Positions 54,760-63,563 of a stretch of 64,000 nucleotides of DNA are shown here, piece by piece. Numbering within the stretch: the first letter of the stretch is position 1; each line of letters starts with the position of its first letter. The position numbers were made by a program, and so were the translations under genes. Source of the stretch: a virus; IMG/VR virus record IMGVR_UViG_3300023278_000857, positions 1 to 64,000 of that record; one strand, written 5' to 3'. The notes beneath the pieces were generated by a model that worked only from the letters and a program-made list of their open reading frames with translations, made no database searches and was not told where the DNA came from.

Positions 54760-57060
54760 ATGAGCAATATTCAAGTAACAAAAAGAGATGGAAGTAAAGA
54801 GGCAATAGACCTTGAAAAGCTACATAAAGTAGCTTTTTATGCCTGTGAGGGTATTAACGGAGTTAGCCCTAGTCAAGTTGAGATGAAGAGTAACTTACAT
54901 TTTTACAATGGCATTACAACTGATGATATCCAAGAAACACTTATTAAAAGTGCTTCAGAGTTAATTGAAGAAGATGCTCCAAACTATCAATGGGTAGCAG
55001 GGCGCCTTATTGTGTATCATTTGCGCAAACAAGTATACGATAGCTTTGAACCTTGGCATATTTTAAAACTAATTAAACGTAATGTTGCGGACGGTTGGTA
55101 TGACCCAGCGTTACTTAGTGAATACACTGACGCTGAGTGGGAAGATTTAAATCAATACATCAAACACGAACGTGATCAAGACTTTACATATGCTGCTATG
55201 GAGCAGTGGCGTGGAAAGTATCTTGTACAAAATCGTGTTACAGGACAAAAACTAGAAACACCACAAATGGCATATATGCTAATTGCGGCAACATTATTTG
55301 CTTCATATGATAAAGATACAAGATTAAAATGGGTTAAGGATTATTACGATGCCATTAGTACTTTCGATATTAGTTTACCTACTCCTGTTATGGCGGGCGT
55401 CCGTACTCCACAGAGACAATTTAGTTCGTGCGTTCTTATTGAAACTGGCGATAGCCTTGATAGCATTAACGCAACTACTAGTAGTATTGTCAAGTACGTA
55501 TCACAAAAAGCAGGAATTGGTATTGGAGCAGGAAGTATACGAGCTCTCGGCTCCCCTATACGTAAGGGTGACGCATATCATACCGGGGTCGTTCCTTTCT
55601 TTAAGATGTTCCAGTCTGCTACCAGATCATGTAGCCAAGGCGGCGTGCGAAATGGAGCAGCAACATTATATTACCCGATTTGGCATCTCGAAGCAGAAGA
55701 TTTACTAGTTCTTAAAAACAATAAAGGTATTGAGGACAATCGTGTACGTCAAATGGATTATGGTGTACAGTTTAATAAACTAATGTATGAGCGTCTAATT
55801 ACTGGTGGAGATATTACTTTATTCTCACCTAGTGATGTACCAGGTCTATACGAAGCATTTTTTGCTGATCAAGACGAGTTCAAACGTCTATATGAAACAG
55901 CAGAGCGTAATACTAGACTACGTAAGAAGACAGTACCAGCACTTGAATTGTTTAGTCACTTTATGGGCGAGCGCAAAGATACTGGACGCATTTATTTACA
56001 AAACGTAGACCATTCAAACGAACACGGCAGTTTTAAACCTAATCTAGCACCAATTAAACAAAGCAACTTATGTTGTGAAATTAATCTACCCACCAAACCA
56101 CTTAATGACTTTAATGATCCAGAAGGTGAGATTGCCTTATGTACACTTAGCGCAGTCAACTGGGGGAATATTCGCAAGCCAAGTGACTTTATTCGTATTG
56201 GTAAACTAGCAGTACGTGGACTTGATGCCTTACTCAGTTATCAGAACTATCCAGTAATTGCTGCTGAAATGGCAACCATGGGCAGACGCCCACTGGGTGT
56301 AGGTATTATTAACCTAGCATACTGGATGGCACGTAATAATATGACATACAGCGAGCCCAATCTAGAAATGATTGATGAGTATGCTGAAGCATGGAGTTAT
56401 AGCTTAATTAAAGCAAGCGCAGACCTAGCACAAGAGCAAGGCGCATGTTTGTGGAATGACCAAACAAAGTATAGTGATGGTATCTTGCCTATTGACACAT
56501 ATAAGAAAGATGTTGATGAACTAGTAGCACATAAAGAACGTATGCCATGGAAAGAACTAAGAAAACAATTAGCTGAAACTGGTATCCGTAATAGTACACT
56601 AATGGCCCTAATGCCAGCCGAAACATCAGCACAAATTAGTAATGCGACAAATGGCATTGAACCACCACGTAGTCTTGTTAGTATTAAACAATCAAAGCAT
56701 GGTGTACTAAAACAAGTTGTGCCTGGTATCCATCATCTTAAGAACAAATATGAGCTACTATGGGATCAAACATCTCCAGAAGGTTACTTGAAAATTATGG
56801 CAGTGTTACAGAAATATATTGATCAAGGCATTAGTGTTAATACAAGTTATAATCCACAGCACTTCCCAGATGAGAAGATTCCAATGAGTAGTATGCTACA
56901 ACACCTAATGATGTTCTACAAGTATGGCGGCAAACAGTTATACTATTTTAACACATATGACGGTGCGGGTGAAATAGATATTGACAAACTTGAACAATCA
57001 AGTATAGTAGAAGATAATATAACAATTGATGACGAAGCATGTGAAAGCTGTGTACTTTAA
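54760..57060 (+). CDS. nrdA: Ribonucleotide reductase alpha subunit NrdA
   Basis: 766 aa, class Ia. N-terminal ATP-cone (IQVTKRDGSKEAIDLEKLHKVAFYACEGI). RQFSSCVLIETGDSLDSI carries the first redox Cys, QSNLCCEINLP the active-site N-x-C-x-E, ALCTLSAVNWGN the second redox Cys, and the end is DDEACESCVL, the mobile CxxC for regeneration. It reduces ribonucleoside diphosphates. In operon with nrdB and the glutaredoxin that re-reduces it. AAGGACGAAAACAGT precedes the ATG. Confidence 0.97.
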   Translation: MSNIQVTKRDGSKEAIDLEKLHKVAFYACEGINGVSPSQVEMKSNLHFYNGITTDDIQETLIKSASELIEEDAPNYQWVAGRLIVYHLRKQVYDSFEPWHILKLIKRNVADGWYDPALLSEYTDAEWEDLNQYIKHERDQDFTYAAMEQWRGKYLVQNRVTGQKLETPQMAYMLIAATLFASYDKDTRLKWVKDYYDAISTFDISLPTPVMAGVRTPQRQFSSCVLIETGDSLDSINATTSSIVKYVSQKAGIGIGAGSIRALGSPIRKGDAYHTGVVPFFKMFQSATRSCSQGGVRNGAATLYYPIWHLEAEDLLVLKNNKGIEDNRVRQMDYGVQFNKLMYERLITGGDITLFSPSDVPGLYEAFFADQDEFKRLYETAERNTRLRKKTVPALELFSHFMGERKDTGRIYLQNVDHSNEHGSFKPNLAPIKQSNLCCEINLPTKPLNDFNDPEGEIALCTLSAVNWGNIRKPSDFIRIGKLAVRGLDALLSYQNYPVIAAEMATMGRRPLGVGIINLAYWMARNNMTYSEPNLEMIDEYAEAWSYSLIKASADLAQEQGACLWNDQTKYSDGILPIDTYKKDVDELVAHKERMPWKELRKQLAETGIRNSTLMALMPAETSAQISNATNGIEPPRSLVSIKQSKHGVLKQVVPGIHHLKNKYELLWDQTSPEGYLKIMAVLQKYIDQGISVNTSYNPQHFPDEKIPMSSMLQHLMMFYKYGGKQLYYFNTYDGAGEIDIDKLEQSSIVEDNITIDDEACESCVL

Positions 57061-57079
57061 TAATAAAGAGAGAAAATAA

Positions 57080-58207
57080 ATGAGTGTTTTTGACGTAACT
57101 AACAAAGGTAGCCAAACAAATAACTTGGCATTCCTTGATCCATCAGGTGGTGTAACAATTCAACGTTACGATACAATGAAGTATCCTAGCTTTGATAAGT
57201 TTACAGACAAACAACTGGGATTCTTCTGGCGTCCAGAAGAAGTTGACACATATCGTGACGGCAAAGACTTTAAATTACTAACAGATCATGAACAACATAT
57301 CTTTACAAGTAATCTTAAAAGACAAATCTTGTTAGACAGTGTACAAGGACGTGGTCCAGTAGAATCGTTTGGCAGTATTGTAAGTTTGCCAGAACTAGAG
57401 AACTGGATTATTACTTGGACATTTAGTGAAACAATTCACAGTCGTAGTTACACACATATTATTCGTAATGTGTATAATGACCCAAGTGTTATTTTCGATC
57501 AACTTATGGATATTCCAGAGATTATTGAATGTGCTGGAGATATTTCCAAGTACTATGATGATTTAATTGAAGGTGCTGGTTGGTATAATCTATTAGGCGA
57601 AGGCACACATACTGTTAATGGCAAGAAGATTAAAGTTGATCTGTATGAGCTTAAAAAGAAACTTTGGTTAGCACTAATGAGTGTTAACATTCTTGAAGGT
57701 GTTCGTTTTTACGTATCATTTGCGTGTAGCTGGGCGTTTGCTGAACTTAAAAAGATGGAAGGCAATGCTAAAATTATTAAGTTTATTGCTCGTGATGAAA
57801 ACCTACACTTGGGATCAACACAGTTATTACTTAAAACACTGAAAAAAGATGATCCAGTGTTTGAACAGATTGCTCGTGAAACAGAAGCTGAATGTATTAA
57901 GATGTTTACTGATGCGGTAGACCAAGAAAAAGCATGGGCTGACTATTTGTTTAAAGATGGTAGTATGCTTGGCTTAAACAAAGAACTACTAAGTCAGTAT
58001 ATTGAACACATTGCTATGAAGCGTATGACAAATGCTGGACTACCTAAGATTTACACACAAACTAGTAACCCATTACCTTGGACACAAAAATGGATTGCTG
58101 GCGGAGATGTACAAGTAGCACCACAAGAAACAGAAATTACAAGTTATATTAATGGTGGTACAAAGCAAGATGTAAACGCAGATACATTCAAAGGATTTAG
58201 TTTATGA
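57080..58207 (+). CDS. nrdB: Ribonucleotide reductase beta subunit NrdB
   Basis: 375 aa. SETIHSRSYTHI has the Glu/His/Tyr set of the diiron-tyrosyl radical site, and ARDENLHLGSTQ the second Glu/His pair. It forms the radical for NrdA. Located 19 nt after nrdA with AGAGAG as ribosome binding site. Overlaps the glutaredoxin gene by 4 nt. Confidence 0.97.
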   Translation: MSVFDVTNKGSQTNNLAFLDPSGGVTIQRYDTMKYPSFDKFTDKQLGFFWRPEEVDTYRDGKDFKLLTDHEQHIFTSNLKRQILLDSVQGRGPVESFGSIVSLPELENWIITWTFSETIHSRSYTHIIRNVYNDPSVIFDQLMDIPEIIECAGDISKYYDDLIEGAGWYNLLGEGTHTVNGKKIKVDLYELKKKLWLALMSVNILEGVRFYVSFACSWAFAELKKMEGNAKIIKFIARDENLHLGSTQLLLKTLKKDDPVFEQIARETEAECIKMFTDAVDQEKAWADYLFKDGSMLGLNKELLSQYIEHIAMKRMTNAGLPKIYTQTSNPLPWTQKWIAGGDVQVAPQETEITSYINGGTKQDVNADTFKGFSL

Positions 58208-58482
58208 TTACAGTATACAGCAAAAACTTATGCGGGTACTGTGACATGGCTAAGGATTATTTAAAAAAGAACGGATTCGAATTTGAGGAGATCAATGTCG
58301 AGTCTGTTCCAGAAGCACGTGAGTTTCTAATTACAGAAGGTCACAGAACAATGCCACAAATTTATCATAATGGCAAATTATTAGTAGAAGGCGGCGGAAT
58401 GGCGTTAGTAAGATTACAACCTCAAACTGTACGTGAACTCATAGGAGAAGTAGACTTAAATGTTAAAGATTTCAAACTTTAA
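58204..58482 (+). CDS. grx: Glutaredoxin
   Basis: 92 aa. Redox site CGYCDMAKDYLKKNGFEFEEINVE, cis-Pro in RTMPQIYHNGKLLVEGGGMALVRL. T4 NrdC has a similar role. It would re-reduce NrdA. Start overlaps the nrdB stop (ATGA). Confidence 0.93.
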   Translation: MITVYSKNLCGYCDMAKDYLKKNGFEFEEINVESVPEAREFLITEGHRTMPQIYHNGKLLVEGGGMALVRLQPQTVRELIGEVDLNVKDFKL

Positions 58483-58789
58483 AAAAGGCGATGTAATGAC
58501 TGTTAAATGTAGCACTGGTGAAGAAGTCGTTGCTAGATTTGATTCAGAAGATGAAAACGCACTTAACGTAATAAAGCCAACAGTGCTTACAATTAATCCA
58601 CAGGATGGCAAAGCAATGCTTATTCCTTGGATTATGAGTATTGATACAAAAAGCAATGATCCAGTGTTTATTGGTAAAGCGCAAGTTGTAGCAATTACAA
58701 AAACTGAAAAGAACTTAGCTGACGGTTATATGAAAAGTACCACTGGTATTACAACAGCAACCACAGCAGAAAGCAATTTTCTTATTTAA
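58460..58789 (+). CDS. Sm-like (LSm/Hfq-type) small protein
   Basis: 109 aa, overlapping glutaredoxin by 23 bp with GGAG about 11 nt upstream. MTVKCSTGEEVVARFDSEDENALNVIKPTVLTINPQDGKAMLIPWIMSIDTKSNDPVFIGKAQVVAITKTEKNLADGYMKSTTGI follows the LSm/Sm pattern: strand, G-E-E-V-x-A-R, PW strand, final VVAI strand. An Sm-fold protein of putative cyanophage origin is known structurally; equivalence here is inference. It may bind RNA. Confidence 0.6.
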   Translation: MLKISNFKKGDVMTVKCSTGEEVVARFDSEDENALNVIKPTVLTINPQDGKAMLIPWIMSIDTKSNDPVFIGKAQVVAITKTEKNLADGYMKSTTGITTATTAESNFLI

Positions 58790-58795
58790 TAAATA
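58789..58795 (+). promoter_or_regulatory. Late promoter ATAAATA abutting the PAAR gene
   Basis: ATAAATA overlapping the stop of the Sm-like gene, 5 nt to ATG 58801. Confidence 0.65.
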
Positions 58796-58800
58796 CGTGT

Positions 58801-59100
58801 ATGAACTTTGTACACCGAAATAATGATAAACGACTATGTGGCGCATCAACTAGAGCTATAGTTAATAATGTCAGAGTAAACAACCAATTTATTAGTACAG
58901 AGGGCGACCCCAACAGTCATGGTGGGGGCGCTCTTCAAGCTACTGCGACTAGTGGTAGAACTCGTGCTGGCGGTAAACCTATTATCATTTTAAATGATCC
59001 CTCGTCAGCAGACAGCTATTGCGGACGACCAGGTTATGGTCCTGAACACTGTGGACCATCAGCGACAAGCGCAAGCGGCAATGTAAGAGCCGGAGGTTAA
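58801..59100 (+). CDS. 5.4: PAAR-like baseplate spike tip protein
   Basis: 99 aa. LCGASTRAIVNNVRVNNQFISTEGDPNSHGGGALQATATSGRTRAGGKPIIILNDPSSADSYCGRPGYGPEHCGPSATSASGNVRAGG has the repeated V-N-x-x-x...GD-x-xSHG...A-S-x-x-VxAGG pattern and Cys/His positions of PAAR-type cones that cap the gp5 spike in T4-like phages. It sharpens the needle that pierces the outer membrane. One nucleotide separates it from the next structural gene. Confidence 0.75.
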   Translation: MNFVHRNNDKRLCGASTRAIVNNVRVNNQFISTEGDPNSHGGGALQATATSGRTRAGGKPIIILNDPSSADSYCGRPGYGPEHCGPSATSASGNVRAGG

Positions 59101-59101
59101 C

Positions 59102-61645
59102 ATGGCAGAATTTACTGATTTTAAAAATGGCTTACAAAACGCCAACGACTATCTTGATACTAGACATCATCTAAGTGGTACCACTGCTTTAGGTAATAGT
59201 AATTTACGAGCAGTAGCACAAGCAGAGTACAGTTTTACATTACGTGAACTACTATGTGGCGTGCTAGGCGGCAACGGTATAAAACTTCCAAACATTCAGA
59301 TTTGTATGAGCGCAAATATTAATGCGCTACTGGGTATACCAGCATTACAAGGAGAGTTATTTGATGCGTTATCACAACTAGATGGCGCAATGAACGACTT
59401 TATGGATCACACTAAGTTAGATAGTATACTTGGACGTCTTAATGGAGTATTAGCAGAAGCACAAAACGTTGCTAATATGATTAACTTTTGTAGCGCACCA
59501 GTAGATCCGATTGCTATTCCAAATATGTTGGAACGAGCAATGGGTAGTTTCCTTGGTGCTGGTAAAAACTTAATTGATCAAATTGGTAGCATCGTACCTG
59601 GTCAAGTATGTGCTTGTATAGGCACAGGCGGCTTCAATGGTAACGTGTTTAACGGTGGCATACTAGGTAACATTGCTAATAATATTGATGCTATTAATGC
59701 TGGGTCACTTGGACAAAGTGTAATTGACAGTATACGTGGAGATATTGAAGGTGTTGCTAGTGGTATTAAAAACTTAATTAGTTTTGAGAATAATATTAAT
59801 GGATCATATAGTTTAGGCGGAAGCCAATTTGCTACTCCTGATCCAAATTGTAATAGTGGTGTTGGTGTTATGCATAACCCACAAAACGGCAGTATTGCTG
59901 GAAATGCTCGATTAGCCTCAAGTATGAAAGGGTTATATGACAAACTTGCTGGTTATCCAGTTACATATAGACCAGGAACTTCTCTTGGTGGATCAAACGG
60001 CAATGTACCAATTAGCGCAAGTAACCTTGATCCGTCTGCGGCAGAACCAATTGAATACGAAAACATCTTTAAACTATTGTTTGATGATGATTTCTTAACA
60101 CTATTAGATCAAGCAGATGATCCACAGAGTAATGTAGACAATCAGATTCCAGTATACGATTATTGTGGTACAATCATTGGATATACTACACAAGTAGTAC
60201 AACGAGAAGCAGATAAAAGTTTAGGCAGTGATCCAACAGTACCTAATAGCCCAGGCTATTTGGCAGGTGGATTAAGCACTAGTGAAGGAAATACAGCTAC
60301 AGATAATCCAACAGTAGCAGGTGGTACTATTTCAGTACAAAGCGGTGGCGGTGCTAATGTTTATTTGGTTAATAGTGAAGCCGCACAGTTGGCACTACAA
60401 ACAAATACAAATGATTTGGTAGTAAGAACAGACATCTTAACTATATTTGCTCGCTTAGATACAGCTTCATTTAACTTTGGTACAATGGCAGACTATCAAC
60501 AAAGTAGTGTAACATTTACCGCATTTGGAAAAAACGTTAACGAATTATCTGGTACAGGATTTGTAGCAAAAGATGGTACAGTTGCTATAGCAAGATCAAT
60601 TAACGGTACTAATAATGAAATAACAGTTATTAATGGTAATGGTGCTGGCGGCAATCCTACTATTAGACTAGCTGATAATACAATTATACCAGGAAACGCA
60701 AGTCTTACAATTCCAGATGGAGATACTGCTCAACGTCCAACTAGTCCACAACAAGGAATGGTGAGATACAATACTACTAACAACAATGTCGAAGCATATT
60801 TTAATGATACTGGATTATGGGAACCATTTGCTACTGCTAATGATTTACAAAATAATCAATTTAACATTATTAATATTGGCACAGGTGTTGAAGTTTATAA
60901 ACAACTTAATGGAACAAACCAACACGAATTTAGAAAAATTAATGCTAGTGGTGCTCTTAGTATTGTACAAAATACTAGTGATATTACTATTAGTGATACA
61001 CTAACTGCTAGTAACTTAGGTACTGGAGCAGAGATATTTAAATCAAGAGTAACAAATGATTTACAATTCAGAAAACTAAAATCGTCTAATAACAGTGTAA
61101 CGATTACTGAAAATGCTAATGATATTGATTTAACTGTACCAGGTGTAGGAAATACAACCCTAACAACTACTGACGCAACATCAACACCAGTATTGTTTAA
61201 TGGATTAGCACTTAGTCCTGGTACTAACAAAACTTGGTTCTTTAAGATTTATGTTTTAGCTGGGCAGGCGACAACTAACCGAGCTTGGCAACTACAAGGT
61301 GTAGTACAAGATATTAACGATATAGATAGTTTTGTTGGCGCAGTTAGCCGTATAGACTATCAGCGTAACACTGGAGAGCTATCAATTAATCCTTGGAACG
61401 CTACTACAGCATACTCAACTGGTAATCAAGTTGAACACGACTTAATTATATATCAAGCAAATGCTGATATTTCTGCTAACACACCAAGTTCTTATACTAC
61501 TCCTGATGTTAATAGTGATTGGACTGTTACAGACTCTGGCTGGAATGCTAGTGTTATTATTAATAGTGGATCCATGTCTATTAGAGTACGTGGAGATACA
61601 AGCACTGTAAACTGGAGTGTTAAACTAGAATACGTTGAATTATAA
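59102..61645 (+). CDS. Large baseplate-associated structural protein with fibre-like C-terminus
   Basis: 847 aa. Residues 1-240: helical and Gly-rich structural region (LRELLCGVLGGNGIKLPNIQICMSANINALLGIPALQGELF, CSAPVDPIAIPNMLERAMGSFLGAGKNLIDQIG). Middle: beta-rich with Gly/Asn turns. Residues ~545-600 contain GDTAQRPTSPQQGMVRYNTTNNNVEAYFNDTGLWEPF, the standard phage tail fibre module, and the C-terminus is a beta domain. It sits behind the PAAR gene, matching the cyanophage order of spike tip then baseplate structural protein. Confidence 0.75.
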   Translation: MAEFTDFKNGLQNANDYLDTRHHLSGTTALGNSNLRAVAQAEYSFTLRELLCGVLGGNGIKLPNIQICMSANINALLGIPALQGELFDALSQLDGAMNDFMDHTKLDSILGRLNGVLAEAQNVANMINFCSAPVDPIAIPNMLERAMGSFLGAGKNLIDQIGSIVPGQVCACIGTGGFNGNVFNGGILGNIANNIDAINAGSLGQSVIDSIRGDIEGVASGIKNLISFENNINGSYSLGGSQFATPDPNCNSGVGVMHNPQNGSIAGNARLASSMKGLYDKLAGYPVTYRPGTSLGGSNGNVPISASNLDPSAAEPIEYENIFKLLFDDDFLTLLDQADDPQSNVDNQIPVYDYCGTIIGYTTQVVQREADKSLGSDPTVPNSPGYLAGGLSTSEGNTATDNPTVAGGTISVQSGGGANVYLVNSEAAQLALQTNTNDLVVRTDILTIFARLDTASFNFGTMADYQQSSVTFTAFGKNVNELSGTGFVAKDGTVAIARSINGTNNEITVINGNGAGGNPTIRLADNTIIPGNASLTIPDGDTAQRPTSPQQGMVRYNTTNNNVEAYFNDTGLWEPFATANDLQNNQFNIINIGTGVEVYKQLNGTNQHEFRKINASGALSIVQNTSDITISDTLTASNLGTGAEIFKSRVTNDLQFRKLKSSNNSVTITENANDIDLTVPGVGNTTLTTTDATSTPVLFNGLALSPGTNKTWFFKIYVLAGQATTNRAWQLQGVVQDINDIDSFVGAVSRIDYQRNTGELSINPWNATTAYSTGNQVEHDLIIYQANADISANTPSSYTTPDVNSDWTVTDSGWNASVIINSGSMSIRVRGDTSTVNWSVKLEYVEL

Positions 61646-61664
61646 ATAATACTGAAGAAAACAC

Positions 61665-61693
61665 TTGACAAATAAGTCGTTTTGCCGTATATT
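61665..61693 (+). promoter_or_regulatory. Early promoter
   Basis: TTGACA 61665-61670, 17-bp spacer, TATATT 61688-61693. A TATAAATA at 61641-61648 lies just upstream without an associated gene. Confidence 0.8.
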
Positions 61694-61709
61694 ATGTAAA
61701 GTAATAGGT

Positions 61710-61749
61710 TATGGTAAGACGTCATGGCAAACACTATAACTTAACCATA
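61710..61749 (+). promoter_or_regulatory. Leader hairpin with GACGTC loop
   Basis: TATGGTAAG (61710-61718) pairs with CTTAACCATA (61740-61749) with one bulged A; the loop contains the palindrome GACGTC. AGGCAAA occurs twice just downstream (from 61749 and 61759), as in the gp32 leader. Confidence 0.45.
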
Positions 61750-61754
61750 GGCAA

Positions 61755-62060
61755 ATGAAAGGCAAATTAATGAGATCGAAAGATACTGGAAACGGGCGCA
61801 AAATTATGGCAAAAGTCGAAGTACCCCTAGGGGTAGACGACATAACATTATACGCATTAAGATACCTCGATGAGATTGGCGATAACGATCCACGAGAAAC
61901 TGTATTATCAAGCACAAAAAGAGAAATATTTGGATTTGCGAAAAGAGCATTGTTCTTATACGGCGCAAATGAACCAAAACACTATGTAACAAACAAACTT
62001 AACGGACAAGTAAAAGTAGTTCGTAAGATTGTAGAATATAAATTTCCAGAGTGTGATTAA
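61755..62060 (+). CDS. Small hypothetical early protein
   Basis: 101 aa from ATG 61755; ATG 61770 (8 nt after AAGG) and 61806 are alternatives. AKVEVPLGVDDITLYALRYLDEIGDNDPRETVLSSTKREIFGFAKRALFLYGANEPKHYV suggests a helical protein. The stop TAA overlaps the next ATG. No family recognised. Confidence 0.55.
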   Translation: MKGKLMRSKDTGNGRKIMAKVEVPLGVDDITLYALRYLDEIGDNDPRETVLSSTKREIFGFAKRALFLYGANEPKHYVTNKLNGQVKVVRKIVEYKFPECD

Positions 62061-62293
62061 TGAGTAATGTAATAAACTTCAATCTAGAGAGAGCAACTCG
62101 CAAAAGTGGATTGCATCGAGCAGAATGTAAACAAATGATTGAAGATGGATTTGATCCAATGAACCCAACTGATATTGAACACTACGGCGATTGGTTCAGT
62201 GTTGCGGCCAATATTGAAATGGAACATAATTGGACAGACGAAGAAATACAACGGTTATTAACTGACGTATTAGGGCAAGAACCTAAAAAATAA
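62060..62293 (+). CDS. Small hypothetical protein
   Basis: 77 aa, coupled to the preceding gene by TAATG. RATRKSGLHRAECKQMIEDGFDPMNPTDIEHYGDWFSVAANIEMEHNWTDEEIQRLLTDVLG is acidic and helical. Function unknown. Confidence 0.5.
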   Translation: MSNVINFNLERATRKSGLHRAECKQMIEDGFDPMNPTDIEHYGDWFSVAANIEMEHNWTDEEIQRLLTDVLGQEPKK

Positions 62294-62296
62294 ATA
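62290..62296 (+). promoter_or_regulatory. Late promoter ATAAATA before HNH gene 4
   Basis: ATAAATA spanning the previous stop, 14 nt before GTG 62311. Confidence 0.5.
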
Positions 62297-62310
62297 TATT
62301 AAACAAAGAA

Positions 62311-62853
62311 GTGGACCAACAGTTGAGCGATGTACTTGTATTAAATGCTGACGCACAACCGGTTAGTTTCCTGCCACTAAGTGTAGTGCAATGGAAGGAA
62401 GCAGTGATGTATATGTACCATGATAAATGTACAGTACTAGACTGGTATGATGATTGGGTAGTAAGATCTACAAATTGGGAAACCCGAGTGCCGGCTGTTA
62501 TTATGCTAAAAAGTTTTATGCATAAAACCCGTAATCCACGATTTAGTAAAACTAATTTATATTTGCGAGATATGTATGAGTGTGGTTACTGTGGCAAGCG
62601 ACACCCTAAAAATGATCTAACAATGGATCATGTCATGCCTATCAGCAAAGGCGGCAAAACAAACTGGACCAACACAATGACAGCATGTAAGCCGTGTAAC
62701 TGGCGCAAGAGCGACAAAGTAGGGCCAGACTGGCGACCACTATATAAACCGTATGCTCCTGGTTATTATGAGCTAGTACGCAAACGTAAGCAACTGGATT
62801 TTACAGTACGACATCCGAGCTGGTATCAGTGGCTTGATTTAGAAGATACTTAA
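62311..62853 (+). CDS. HNH endonuclease 4
   Basis: 180 aa, GTG start (TTG 62323 is possible). LSDVLVLNADAQPVSFLPLSVVQWKEAVMYMYHDKCTVLDWYDD is the N-terminal region common to bacterial-type HNH_5 proteins. HNH: CGYCGKRHPKNDLTMDHVMPISKGGKTNWTNTMTACKPCNWRKSDK with D-H, N and K-x-D. This type is less like the tRNA-island HNH proteins and closer to free-standing nucleases of bacteria. GAAGTG before the start may serve as a ribosome binding site. Confidence 0.85.
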   Translation: MDQQLSDVLVLNADAQPVSFLPLSVVQWKEAVMYMYHDKCTVLDWYDDWVVRSTNWETRVPAVIMLKSFMHKTRNPRFSKTNLYLRDMYECGYCGKRHPKNDLTMDHVMPISKGGKTNWTNTMTACKPCNWRKSDKVGPDWRPLYKPYAPGYYELVRKRKQLDFTVRHPSWYQWLDLEDT

Positions 62854-62860
62854 AAACTTC

Positions 62861-62889
62861 TTGACAACTTATAACATTTATGTTAATAT
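62861..62889 (+). promoter_or_regulatory. Early promoter
   Basis: TTGACA 62861-62866, 17-bp spacer, TAATAT 62884-62889. Confidence 0.75.
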
Positions 62890-62897
62890 GGTGAAGT

Positions 62898-62932
62898 TGT
62901 GTGACTGTTCACACACCGGGAGACATAACCCG
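62898..62932 (+). promoter_or_regulatory. Two leader hairpins upstream of a membrane protein gene
   Basis: TGTGTGA/TCACACA with CTGT loop (62898-62915) followed by CGGG/CCCG (62917-62932). The leader then has AAAGGAG before ATG 62957. Confidence 0.5.
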
Positions 62933-62956
62933 TAAAACCTAAAAGGAGATAAAAAT

Positions 62957-63187
62957 ATGGATATTCTTAAAAAGATTAAAGGATGGGCTGCTGGCCTAAC
63001 AGACTTGGGACTTTCAATTGTAGCACTACTGCTAGTTGTTGAAGTACTAGGATTAGGAGCGATTCCGTTCTTCCCAGAAACAAGTGTAGTAGCAAACGTA
63101 TCAGCGATGCTAGGCACACTAAGCGCAGAAGGCCTAATGGGCTTGATTGCTATCTGGGTACTATATGCTATTTGGAATAGAAAATAG
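62957..63187 (+). CDS. Small membrane protein
   Basis: 76 aa. MDILKKIKGWAAGLTDLG is an amphipathic start, then two hydrophobic segments, LSIVALLLVVEVLGLGAIPFF and GLMGLIAIWVLYAIWNRK. The size and topology fit a small phage inner-membrane protein; holin, superinfection exclusion or host-membrane factor are all possible. It has its own early promoter, structured leader and terminator, so it is a separate regulated unit. Confidence 0.65.
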   Translation: MDILKKIKGWAAGLTDLGLSIVALLLVVEVLGLGAIPFFPETSVVANVSAMLGTLSAEGLMGLIAIWVLYAIWNRK

Positions 63188-63222
63188 ACAGGCTTTAATT
63201 TAAAAAAAATTATAAGCTATTG

Positions 63223-63251
63223 AAAGCGAAGGATTTTTTCCTTCGCTTTTT
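63223..63251 (+). terminator. Rho-independent terminator
   Basis: AAAGCGAAGG (63223-63232) pairs with CCTTCGCTTT (63240-63249), loop ATTTTTT, T-run at 63247-63251. The next promoter begins 3 nt later. Confidence 0.9.
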
Positions 63252-63253
63252 GC

Positions 63254-63282
63254 TTGACTACCAATACGTCTTACTGTATATT
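63254..63282 (+). promoter_or_regulatory. Early promoter, conserved-spacer family
   Basis: TTGACT 63254-63259, 17-bp spacer with ACCAATACGTCTTACTG, TATATT 63277-63282; nearly the same spacer as at 28246. Confidence 0.85.
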
Positions 63283-63311
63283 GATGGTATAAGTTAAACA
63301 AAGGATAGCAG

Positions 63312-63518
63312 ATGCATACGAAAAAAGAATACGCATTCACAACACAATCAGAAGCGCAAGAGTTTGCCAACAGATACTTAGGTCCATCTGGACGTCCAGA
63401 TCGTGACACTTATGTAACTGGTCCATTTTACCGTGATGATGCTGTTACTTTTAAAGATATGCCAGGTGTTGAGTGTAGACCACCTTTTTGGTCAGTTGGC
63501 ATAGAAATTTATTCATAA
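63312..63518 (+). CDS. Small hypothetical early protein
   Basis: 68 aa, AAAGGATAG before the ATG. TKKEYAFTTQSEAQEFANRYLGPSGRPDRDTYVTGPFYRDDAVTFKDMPGVECRPPFWSVGIEIYS. One helix and several strands. No family recognised. Confidence 0.55.
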   Translation: MHTKKEYAFTTQSEAQEFANRYLGPSGRPDRDTYVTGPFYRDDAVTFKDMPGVECRPPFWSVGIEIYS

Positions 63519-63534
63519 AAATACCTTTTAGGGC

Positions 63535-63563
63535 TTGACACCAAGACGTATTGGTGCTATATT
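63535..63563 (+). promoter_or_regulatory. Early promoter, conserved-spacer family
   Basis: TTGACA 63535-63540, 17-bp spacer starting CCAAGACGT, TATATT 63558-63563. Confidence 0.85.

Noticed and set aside
61641-61648. TATAAATA at the end of the large baseplate gene
   Set aside because: No gene starts within a plausible distance and an early promoter lies just downstream; may be chance or drive the next operon late.
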